Shown here piece after piece: positions 1-5,276 of a stretch of DNA of 13,134 bases. This DNA is from Bacillota bacterium (GTDB lineage: Bacteria > Bacillota > Clostridia > Oscillospirales > Acutalibacteraceae). Position 1 is the stretch's first letter. Each line of letters starts with the position of its first letter. Both the position numbers and the translations under genes were made by a program. The stretch covers positions 1 through 13,134 of the forward strand of contig JAEWRF010000019.1 in assembly GCA_023460155.1 (NCBI GenBank), read 5' to 3'. The notes beneath the pieces are model-generated. The model had not been told where the DNA came from and did not search any database. It saw nothing but the letters and a program-made list of their open reading frames with translations.

Positions 1-27
1 CGTAACGGAACCAAATATTATAAATTG

Positions 28-62
28 GCCTGCGGGATGGTACTTCCGCAGGCTTTTTCTTT
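28..62 (+). terminator. rho-independent terminator of an upstream gene
   Basis: A perfect 8-bp stem (GCCTGCGG at 28-35, CCGCAGGC at 46-53) with a 10-nt loop is followed directly by TTTTTCTTT. The T-run lies only on the plus-strand side, so it should end a rightward transcript whose gene lies before the window. The first 27 bases contain no recognisable gene end. Confidence 0.8.
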
Positions 63-181
63 GAACTTTTTTCAATACCTTAATACAATCTTTATATTAA
101 TTTTTAGATTATTTCAAATATAGAATAAAAATTCGCAAGTTTAGTAGAGAATTATCTCGCAAAACTGCGGAAAAGAGCCTC

Positions 182-208
182 CGAAAACGAGAATTACTAT
201 CGTTTTCG
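182..208. repeat. inverted repeat (9-bp stem)
   Basis: CGAAAACGA at 182-190 is the exact reverse complement of TCGTTTTCG at 200-208, with a 9-nt spacer. There is no T-run directly after either arm, so it is a poor fit to an intrinsic terminator. It could be a protein-binding inverted repeat or part of a former mobile element; its function is not determinable from sequence alone. Confidence 0.6.
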
Positions 209-245
209 CTTCTAAATTTGATGGTTTCTAGGGCGATTTTTTTCA

Positions 246-267
246 TGTATCCCAAGTGTATCCCAAG
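246..267. repeat. tandem direct repeat, 2 x 11 bp
   Basis: TGTATCCCAAG occurs twice head to tail (246-256 and 257-267) with no mismatch. Short tandem repeats beside a tRNA gene can be arm-type recombinase sites or simple duplications. No integrase gene is visible in the window, so the role is unknown. Confidence 0.7.
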
Positions 268-309
268 AGCCGTTTTGATATCGATTCCGGAACAATAAAT
301 TTGGGCAAC

Positions 310-340
310 AAAAAGCCCGCAAGCCCTAGAGCCATGCGGG
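310..340 (-). terminator. rho-independent terminator after tRNA-Ala
   Basis: Read on the minus strand, CCCGCA (335-340 on the plus strand) pairs with TGCGGG (316-321) around a 13-nt loop. It is followed by a CTTTTT tract at 310-315. It begins 8 nt past the CCA end of the tRNA and is the expected end of the single-tRNA transcript. Confidence 0.75.
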
Positions 341-348
341 TTTCGTTA

Positions 349-424
349 TGGTGGAGCATAGCGGGATCGAACCGCTGACCTCCACACTGCCAGTGTGGCG
401 CTCTCCCAGCTGAGCTAATGCCCC
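349..424 (-). tRNA. tRNA-Ala (anticodon GGC)
   Basis: The 76-nt minus-strand gene folds into a complete cloverleaf. The acceptor stem is GGGGCAT with ATGCTCC, the D arm contains AGCTCAGCTGGGAGAGC, the anticodon stem is CCACA/TGTGG with loop CTGGCAG, and the T arm contains GGTTCGATCC. Loop positions 34-36 read GGC, decoding GCC (and GCU by wobble). The acceptor stem has the G3:U70 wobble pair, the classic identity signal for alanyl-tRNA synthetase, and an A73 discriminator. The 3' CCA is encoded in the DNA. The gene has its own promoter and terminator and so appears to be monocistronic. Confidence 0.97.
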
Positions 425-450
425 GTGTGTCTATTTAAGACAGCTTTGTC

Positions 451-479
451 ATAATATCATACTTGGCATGGGATTTCAA
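451..479 (-). promoter_or_regulatory. sigma-A-type promoter of tRNA-Ala
   Basis: On the minus strand, TTGAAA (474-479) and TATTAT (451-456) are separated by exactly 17 nt. The predicted start of transcription would be about 20 nt before the tRNA 5' end at 424. Spacing and position fit well, and no other gene would use it. Confidence 0.7.
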
Positions 480-636
480 GCCCCTTCGGCAAAAAAACAG
501 GAAGAAAACAGAAGAAAAGCGATTCCACACCGTGGATTCAGCTCCGGACGGCGGTCTTAAGCGGCGCCTTTCGACTTCTGCGGGAAAGTCACTAAGAAAG
601 ATAATGTTTTCCGGTACCGATCTGTTAAATTTTTAT

Positions 637-665
637 CTTTTCTATTGCACACTATATGATATACT
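637..665 (+). promoter_or_regulatory. possible extended -10 promoter of the GT2-like gene
   Basis: TATACT at 660-665 is preceded by TG at 657-658, giving an extended -10 element (TGATATACT). The hexamer 17 nt upstream (637-642) is a poor -35 match, which extended -10 promoters tolerate. Predicted transcription would start near 672, leaving a leader of roughly 50 nt. This is the best candidate in front of the gene but remains weak. Confidence 0.4.
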
Positions 666-724
666 AAATAATCAGAAGTGAATGTAGTACTTTGGCGCAT
701 TGCCGAGGGGTAAGGTGTAATAAA

Positions 725-1684
725 TTGCAGGCAGCAGAGCTTTCCATGATTTTTCCGGTCAAAAACGTGGAACAGGAGATTGCGGGAATCCTTTCTTTTG
801 CAGCGGATCAGGCCCGGGAAATGAATCCCGAATTTATTATTGTTGATATGGGCTCCACAGACCGCACGGTATTTCAGTCGGTCCGGCTGATGAAGCTTCG
901 CGGGCTGCACGGATTTGTCATTCAAAACGGTGAATCCGATGTATCCACGGCATTGAATACCGGGCTCCAGAAGGCCGAGGGACGGTATATTACTTTCGTT
1001 TTTGCCCGCAGACTGTACGAGGGCTTTCTTCCTGCCTATCTGGAGACGGCAAAGCGCTCTCAGGCGGACTTCGTTTTCGGGTGTTCTGGAAAGGAAGAAG
1101 CCAAGGCGGCGGAAAGGCGGAACATCAGCAGCGCGATACGTCAGCCGGGCGGAACGGAGTTCCTGAAGGACATGCTCCGCAAAGGTGCCGGTACCGATAT
1201 CGCGGCCGTGCTGGTGCGGCGCGAATTTCTGCAGGAAAAAAAGATCCTGTTTCATGACGGGTGCAGCTACGGCTATGCGGAGGAATTCCTGTGCCGGTGC
1301 TTTCTGCAGGCCTCTTCCGTCGTTCAGGCCCCTGCGGTGCTGCAGCGGAATCCTCAGCCGGAGCTGAAACGCGGCAAACAGAAGCCGGTGGGGAAGCGGA
1401 TTTTTCAGAGGGCGGAGGCAGCCCTCCGCGTCATTGACACGGTAAAATCCATCTCACCCAATGATACCGAACTGCTTCAGCTTATGGAGCGGAACCGCCT
1501 CCCAGCTGCGGTCATGAGCGGGGTGGACATTTTGCTCCGCGAAGGGAACAGCTTTCAGGAGGTTCGTTCCTGCCTGCGGACCCTGGGCTTCGACCGGTTT
1601 CTTGCCATTGGGCGGCAGACCGAGCCAAGGCTCCGGCACCGCATTGTTTTATGGCGAACCGTTCCGTGGCTTTACAGACCGTAA
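725..1684 (+). CDS. glycosyltransferase family 2-like protein lacking the DXD motif
   Basis: This 319-residue protein resembles the GT-A fold of family 2 glycosyltransferases, which transfer sugars from nucleotide-sugar donors. Residues 6-14 give the first strand (LSMIFPVKN-like), residues 41-48 read DMGSTDRT (the nucleotide-binding D-x-GSTD-x-T), and about 69-91 match the following G..(S)xAxNxGlxxAxGxYIxF segment. Where active members have the metal-binding D-x-D, residues 91-96 read FVFARR, so the acidic pair is missing. The C-terminal half has no domain I recognise. I see no signal peptide or membrane span, so it is probably cytosolic or peripheral. I chose the TTG at 725 because AAGGTG lies 7 nt upstream; a longer in-frame TTG start at 692 and an ATG at 746 are less well placed. 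It stands alone between a promoter-like region and a terminator. Substrate and activity are unknown, and it may be a non-catalytic relative. Confidence 0.75.
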   Translation: MQAAELSMIFPVKNVEQEIAGILSFAADQAREMNPEFIIVDMGSTDRTVFQSVRLMKLRGLHGFVIQNGESDVSTALNTGLQKAEGRYITFVFARRLYEGFLPAYLETAKRSQADFVFGCSGKEEAKAAERRNISSAIRQPGGTEFLKDMLRKGAGTDIAAVLVRREFLQEKKILFHDGCSYGYAEEFLCRCFLQASSVVQAPAVLQRNPQPELKRGKQKPVGKRIFQRAEAALRVIDTVKSISPNDTELLQLMERNRLPAAVMSGVDILLREGNSFQEVRSCLRTLGFDRFLAIGRQTEPRLRHRIVLWRTVPWLYRP

Positions 1685-1795
1685 ATATAACAAATAATAG
1701 GAAGACCTTCTAAAATCGTGCAGGTCAAACGCAGCTAACGCAGAAAGTAAAATTGCAAAGCGATTTTACGGTTGCGCGATTGATTGAGGGTCTGA
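1685..1795. other. structured intergenic segment
   Basis: The spacer after the GT2-like gene has more structure than a simple 3' end. A 10-bp stem with one U.G pair and an AAA loop lies at 1747-1769 (GTAAAATTGC with GCGATTTTAC). The 7-mer AACGCAG occurs twice 2 nt apart (1728-1734 and 1737-1743). AGACC at 1703-1707 can pair with GGTCT at 1789-1793, enclosing the whole segment, and GACCT (1704-1708) could alternatively pair with AGGTC (1722-1726). It does not match a riboswitch class I can name. It could be a dispersed intergenic repeat or a structured 3' UTR. Confidence 0.4.
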
Positions 1796-1823
1796 AAGGC
1801 TGCGAACGCGGCCTTATTTTTTT
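1796..1823 (+). terminator. rho-independent terminator
   Basis: AAGGCTGC (1796-1803) pairs with GCGGCCTT (1808-1815), 8 bp with one U.G, around a GAAC tetraloop. It is followed by A and then seven T residues (1817-1823). It ends transcription from the GT2-like gene and insulates the next promoter, whose -35 box begins 13 nt later. Confidence 0.75.
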
Positions 1824-1835
1824 GCAAGGAATTAC

Positions 1836-1863
1836 TTGACAATAATACAATGCATTATATAAT
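1836..1863 (+). promoter_or_regulatory. consensus promoter of the padR operon
   Basis: TTGACA (1836-1841) and TATAAT (1858-1863) are both perfect sigma-70/sigma-A hexamers, separated by 16 nt. Predicted transcription starts near 1870, about 17 nt before the TTG start of the PadR gene. A promoter this strong in front of a small repressor gene usually implies that repression holds it down. Confidence 0.85.
1845..1860. promoter_or_regulatory. candidate PadR operator (palindrome in promoter spacer)
   Basis: ATACAATGCATTATAT is a 16-bp palindrome with one mismatched pair, centred on AATGCATT. It fills the spacer and enters the -10 box of the promoter that reads into the PadR gene. PadR-family repressors commonly bind AT-rich dyads overlapping their own promoter, so autoregulation is the natural reading. 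This is an inference from position and symmetry; no second copy was noticed elsewhere in the window. Confidence 0.5.
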
Positions 1864-1886
1864 ATAACTGAATAGGAGGTATCGAC

Positions 1887-2207
1887 TTGGACATACAAAT
1901 GAAAAAGGGGATGCTTGATGTCTGCGTCCTGAGCGTACTCTCCCGTGGTGACTCCTATGGATACCAGATTGTAAAAGATGTGTCGGAGTGTGTTGGGATT
2001 ACGGAATCCACTCTGTACCCGATTTTAAAGCGGCTGGAAACAGGCGGATGTCTCTCTACCTATTCTGTGGCGCACAGCGGCCGCCTTCGGAAATATTACC
2101 GCATCACCCCGTTGGGAAAGATGAAAATAGAAGAGTTTTTCAACGATTGGCAGGAACTGCTTCGTATTTATGATTTTATTTTGCAGGAGGGCAACAAACA
2201 TGGGTAA
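1887..2207 (+). CDS. PadR-family transcriptional regulator
   Basis: This 106-residue protein is a short PadR-type (subfamily 2) winged-helix DNA-binding protein and likely acts as a dimeric repressor. The N-terminal part (about 5-85) has the family pattern: a first helix KKGMLDVCVLSVL, then SYGYQIVKDV, the recognition-helix region ITESTLYPILKRLE, and the wing LRKYYRITPLGK. A short C-terminal helix (WQELLRIYDFIL) would serve dimerisation. The TTG start at 1887 is chosen because AGGAGGT lies 6 nt upstream. The stop overlaps the first codons of the next gene by 8 nt (2200-2207), so the two are translationally coupled. The pairing with a DUF1700/DUF4097 protein is a common Firmicutes arrangement. 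The inducing signal is unknown. Confidence 0.92.
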   Translation: MDIQMKKGMLDVCVLSVLSRGDSYGYQIVKDVSECVGITESTLYPILKRLETGGCLSTYSVAHSGRLRKYYRITPLGKMKIEEFFNDWQELLRIYDFILQEGNKHG

Positions 2208-3255
2208 AAAGGAATATCTCAGGCGCCTTGGCTTTCTGTTAAGGGAGCTTCCCGCGGAAGAACGCAACCGCCTCATTGAGTATTACGGCGAGATTCTCGA
2301 CGATAAAATCGAAAGCGGGCTCTCGGAGTTCGAAGCAACGGAGCAGCTTGGCAGCGTTTATGCACTGGCAAATAAAATTCTCGGGGAGAACCCGAATCGT
2401 CGCCGCGCGCCGGTGTGGAAGGTCACGGCGATTGTCGCGTCTACCGTGCTGGCCGTTTCCCTGGTCTGCTGGGCGGGGTATTCCGCTCTGAGTGCGCGTG
2501 GATCCGGAGCGCTGCAGTCAAAATCCGGGTTTTGGACCGGAAGCCCATGGGCGGTTTCGGGAACCGACTCCTCCGTTGAGCAGAAAACGTACACCGCATC
2601 CGCAGCGAACCTGAGAACGATCACACTCAGCGTGGAAAATAAAGAAGTTGATTTAATTCCCGTCAGCTCAGAGCAAATTACGGTGTCTTACCCGAAACAT
2701 GTCTACGATCAATATGAGTTTTCCAGTCAAAACGGCACTTTCTCCATGATCAACCACGTGGAGGTTTCCGGCGGCTCATGGGGCTTTCACACTTATAATG
2801 ACAAAATCAAGGTGCAGATTCCCGCGCAGTATATGGGAGATATCACCGTCAGCACGACGAACTGCAGCATCTCGGCCTCGAGTTTTACGAAGCTGGGCAC
2901 TCTTGATTGCGAAACGGAAAATTCAGGCATTGCGATTTCAGATCTTTCCTCGCAGCAGATGAAGCTTCACACGCAGAATGCTGCCATCGCCTTAAAAGAC
3001 GTAACATCCCAGCAGAGCCTTACGGCGGAAACCCAAAACGCGGTTATCGCGATGGACGACATCACAGCCCCCGATATTTCCCTGCGGACCGAAAACGCGA
3101 TGGTCACGGGCGTCATCCGCGGAGCGGAGGAGGATTACTCCATTGACGCGCAAACGGAAAACGCCGTCAGCAACCTCACGAATCGAAGCGGCGGGAGCAA
3201 AAAGCTTTCGGTTCACACGACGAATGCGCTCATCAATATTCGTTTCGAAAAATGA
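2200..3255 (+). CDS. DUF1700 (HAAS)-TM-DUF4097 membrane protein
   Basis: This 351-residue protein has three parts. Residues 1-65 are a helical DUF1700/HAAS domain typical of partners of PadR regulators (YLRRLGFLLRELP, IEYYGEILDDKI, LGSVYALANKIL). One membrane span lies at about 72-97, preceded by Arg-rich residues (67-69), which places the N-terminus in the cytoplasm. The exterior part (about 130-351) is a DUF4097-type beta-solenoid with seven T-x-N turns at N221, N241, N260, N280, N299, N321 and N342, 19-22 residues apart. The ATG at 2200 follows AGGAGG with a 9-nt spacer and overlaps the padR stop; an earlier in-frame ATG at 2170 lacks such a site. By family association it is probably an envelope-stress or surface sensor or effector under PadR control. 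No enzymatic motif is visible, and the exact role is unknown. Confidence 0.85.
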   Translation: MGKKEYLRRLGFLLRELPAEERNRLIEYYGEILDDKIESGLSEFEATEQLGSVYALANKILGENPNRRRAPVWKVTAIVASTVLAVSLVCWAGYSALSARGSGALQSKSGFWTGSPWAVSGTDSSVEQKTYTASAANLRTITLSVENKEVDLIPVSSEQITVSYPKHVYDQYEFSSQNGTFSMINHVEVSGGSWGFHTYNDKIKVQIPAQYMGDITVSTTNCSISASSFTKLGTLDCETENSGIAISDLSSQQMKLHTQNAAIALKDVTSQQSLTAETQNAVIAMDDITAPDISLRTENAMVTGVIRGAEEDYSIDAQTENAVSNLTNRSGGSKKLSVHTTNALINIRFEK

Positions 3256-3272
3256 ATCCGCCCCAAAATAGA

Positions 3273-3316
3273 TCCGCGCCGTCTTTTCAAGAGGGCGCGG
3301 ACCTTTCTGTGTTTTT
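3273..3316 (+). terminator. rho-independent terminator of the padR operon
   Basis: TCCGCGCC (3273-3280) pairs perfectly with GGCGCGGA (3294-3301), with a further CTT/AAG pairing possible inside the loop. The stem is followed by CCTTTCTGTG and then TTTTT (3312-3316). The T-tract is interrupted, so read-through into miaB is possible. Confidence 0.65.
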
Positions 3317-3317
3317 C

Positions 3318-3346
3318 TTGAAGAAATCTTACCGCTATGATATAAT
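3318..3346 (+). promoter_or_regulatory. promoter of the miaB-mutSL operon
   Basis: TTGAAG (3318-3323) and a perfect TATAAT (3341-3346) are separated by 17 nt. Transcription would start near 3353, giving a leader of about 27 nt before the miaB start at 3380. It is the only strong promoter in front of the long co-directional gene run. Confidence 0.8.
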
Positions 3347-3379
3347 ATTTTATAAACCACAACAGGAGGTTACCCGATT

Positions 3380-4834
3380 TTGGCAGAAATTCTACCGTCG
3401 CGATTGGAAGTCCCCGCCGGATCACACATGGAGTCGCACCCGTGCGCGCAGACCGACTATATCCGGGAAACCGGAGAAATCATGGCGATCCGTGCGCGAT
3501 CCGGCGTGCCGACGGCTTTTGTGCATACCTACGGCTGTCAGCAGAATGTGGCGGACAGTGAAAAAATCAAAGGCTTTCTGCAGGAGATGGGCTTTTCCTT
3601 TTCGGAGGAACCGGAGGATGCGGATTTTATTCTGTTCAACACCTGCGCCATTCGCGAGCACGCGGAGGACCGGGTGTTCGGCAATGTCGGTGCCCTCAAG
3701 AACCTGAAGCGGCGGCATCCCTCCGTGGTAATCGCCGTCTGCGGCTGCATGATGGAAGAGGAGCGCTCCGCCGAGCGGATGCGCACGGTGTTTCCGTTTG
3801 TCACAATGGTGTTCGGCACCCATGAGATTTCCCGTTTTCCGGAGCTTATGTTCCGGACCCTGACGGAGGGACGGGTGTTCGAGCGGGGCAGCCGCGAGGG
3901 AGAGAAACGGATTTCGGAAGGGCTTCCCGTTCGCCGTGATTCCGATTTCAAGGCGTGGCTCACCGTCATGTACGGCTGCGACAATTTCTGCTCCTACTGC
4001 ATTGTCCCCTATGTGCGCGGCCGGGAACGCAGCCGGGAGCCGCAAGCCATCCTGGAGGAATTCCGGGAACTGGTAGGGCGGGGCTACCGGGATATTACGC
4101 TCCTTGGGCAGAACGTGAATTCCTACGGAAAGAATCTGGAAAATCCCGTCCAGTTTGCGGAGCTTCTGCGGACGCTCGACGCGGTGGAAGGGGATTACCG
4201 CATCCGCTTCATGACCTCCCATCCGAAAGACGCTTCCCGCGAGCTGATCGATACCATCGCGGCGTCAAAACATGTTTCACGCCATTTGCATCTTCCGTTC
4301 CAGTCCGGAAGCAACCGGATCCTGAAAGAAATGAACCGCGGTTATACCAGGGAAAAGTATCTGGAACTGATCGCCTACGCGAAGGAGAAAATCCCGGAAC
4401 TTTCCCTGACCTCCGACGTAATTGTCGGATTCCCGGGCGAAACCGACGCGGAATTCCGGGAGACGCTCGACCTGATCGAACAGGTCGGCTTCACCTCCCT
4501 TTACACGTTTATTTACTCCCCGCGCGAGGGCACGCGTGCGGCAAAGATGACGGATCCGACGCCCGCATCCGAAAAATCGGCGCGCCTGCAGGAGTTATGC
4601 GCTTTTCAGGAACGCATTTCCGCGCAGCGCTGCGCTTCTCAGGTCGGCAGAACGGAGCGCGTTCTGGTGGAGGAGCAAAGTGAAAAAAGCGGGCTGCTCT
4701 GCGGCCGTACGGACGGGAATGTCGTCGTCAATTTCGCCGGAGCCCCGGCACTGATCGGAACATTTGCGCGGGTTCGCATAACGGCGGCCCGCAACTGGAT
4801 TTTAAACGGAGAATTGGTCAATCCTAAAGAATAA
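3380..4834 (+). CDS. miaB: tRNA-2-methylthio-N6-dimethylallyladenosine synthase MiaB
   Basis: MiaB is a radical-SAM enzyme that adds a methylthio group to i6A37 in tRNAs reading UNN codons, using two [4Fe-4S] clusters. The 484-residue sequence has all expected parts. The N-terminal MTTase domain carries the auxiliary-cluster cysteines C53 (TYGCQQN), C89 (NTCAIRE) and C123 (CGCMMEE). The radical-SAM motif is C200-x3-C204-x2-C207 (YGCDNFCSYCIVPYVRG), followed by the TLLGQNVNSYG, LPFQSG and IVGFPGET segments. A C-terminal TRAM-type RNA-binding domain covers about the last 65 residues. The QQN and CIVPYVRG signatures favour MiaB over MtaB or RimO. The TTG start at 3380 lies 9 nt after AGGAGGT. 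A non-conserved leader of about 45 residues precedes the first core strand. It is the first gene of the operon, 13 nt before the next gene. Confidence 0.97.
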   Translation: MAEILPSRLEVPAGSHMESHPCAQTDYIRETGEIMAIRARSGVPTAFVHTYGCQQNVADSEKIKGFLQEMGFSFSEEPEDADFILFNTCAIREHAEDRVFGNVGALKNLKRRHPSVVIAVCGCMMEEERSAERMRTVFPFVTMVFGTHEISRFPELMFRTLTEGRVFERGSREGEKRISEGLPVRRDSDFKAWLTVMYGCDNFCSYCIVPYVRGRERSREPQAILEEFRELVGRGYRDITLLGQNVNSYGKNLENPVQFAELLRTLDAVEGDYRIRFMTSHPKDASRELIDTIAASKHVSRHLHLPFQSGSNRILKEMNRGYTREKYLELIAYAKEKIPELSLTSDVIVGFPGETDAEFRETLDLIEQVGFTSLYTFIYSPREGTRAAKMTDPTPASEKSARLQELCAFQERISAQRCASQVGRTERVLVEEQSEKSGLLCGRTDGNVVVNFAGAPALIGTFARVRITAARNWILNGELVNPKE

Positions 4835-4847
4835 AAGGAGAAAAGAC

Positions 4848-5255
4848 ATGGATGTTATTGAGCTGGCGCGCGAGATCGGCAAGGAGATTCAGAAGGACGA
4901 CCGGTATCTGAAAATGCAGCTTGCCATTCAGAATACGGATAAAGATGCTGCCCTTCAGGACCTGATCGGGCAGTATAACCTCAAACGTATGTCGCTTGAT
5001 ACAGAGGTTCAGAAGCCGGACAGCGATCAGGAAAAGGTGCAGGCATTCAGCCAGGAGCTTCGGGGCTTGTACGCAAAGATTATGGAAAATCCGAGCATGG
5101 CCGTTTACCAGCAGGCAAAAGGCGAACTGGATCATCTTCTGCAGCGGGTTCAGGCGATTGTAACGCAGAGCGCGAACGGCGAAGATCCGGAAACCACCGA
5201 TTACGTGGAGTCCTCCTGCGGAGGAAACTGCTCCTCCTGCGGCGGATGCCACTGA
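4848..5255 (+). CDS. ylbF: YlbF/YmcA-family protein with Cys-rich tail
   Basis: This small, helical, cytosolic protein of 135 residues belongs to the Com_YlbF family. In Bacillus two members (YlbF/RicF and YmcA/RicA), together with YaaT/RicT, form an Fe-S-bearing complex that affects mRNA maturation and development. Residues 1-105 are almost entirely alpha-helical, with the family's I/L-rich heptads and the NPSMAVYQQAKGELDHLL segment. The tail carries C124, C128, C131 and C134 (C-x3-C-x2-C-x2-C, ending in His), a plausible metal or Fe-S ligand set. The ATG follows AAAGGAG. Its location between miaB and mutS matches ymcA in B. subtilis, while the Cys tail is more like YlbF, so the paralogue assignment is uncertain. 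The neighbouring radical-SAM gene is consistent with an Fe-S-related or tRNA-related function, but that link is inference. Confidence 0.85.
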   Translation: MDVIELAREIGKEIQKDDRYLKMQLAIQNTDKDAALQDLIGQYNLKRMSLDTEVQKPDSDQEKVQAFSQELRGLYAKIMENPSMAVYQQAKGELDHLLQRVQAIVTQSANGEDPETTDYVESSCGGNCSSCGGCH

Positions 5256-5276
5256 TTCCTCGGGAGGCGGTGGAGC

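Larger units (their letters stand above)
63..309. other. AT-rich intergenic stretch with hairpin and tandem repeat, no gene seen
   Basis: This AT-rich segment separates two terminators. It holds a perfect inverted repeat at 182-208 and an 11-bp tandem duplication at 246-267, both listed separately. The only open frame of note is a 45-codon minus-strand frame (109-246) without a convincing ribosome binding site, which I do not call. It lies just past the 3' end of a tRNA gene, a common place for integrated elements or their remnants, but I see no copy of the tRNA 3' end here. Confidence 0.5.
425..724. other. intergenic region between divergent tRNA-Ala and GT2-like gene
   Basis: About 300 bases separate the leftward tRNA from the rightward GT2-like gene. 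The left end holds the tRNA promoter and the right end a weak candidate promoter and the ribosome binding site of the next gene. In the middle (about 480-630) I see no gene, strong hairpin or repeat. The open frames crossing it have no convincing start signal and encode Lys/Arg-rich, low-information sequence. Confidence 0.5.

Noticed and set aside
109..246. 45-codon minus-strand open frame downstream of the tRNA
   Set aside because: It has no clear ribosome binding site, shows no recognisable family, and spans the inverted repeat. It is more likely chance, or at best a degraded remnant.
463..681. 72-codon plus-strand open frame before the GT2-like gene
   Set aside because: Lys/Arg-rich low-information sequence overlapping the tRNA promoter region, with no ribosome binding site.
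557..1255. 232-codon minus-strand open frame
   Set aside because: It lies antisense to the GT2-like gene and has no family signature; a codon-bias shadow.
3422..4222. 266-codon minus-strand open frame opposite miaB
   Set aside because: It is fully antisense to conserved MiaB motifs and its translation resembles no family.
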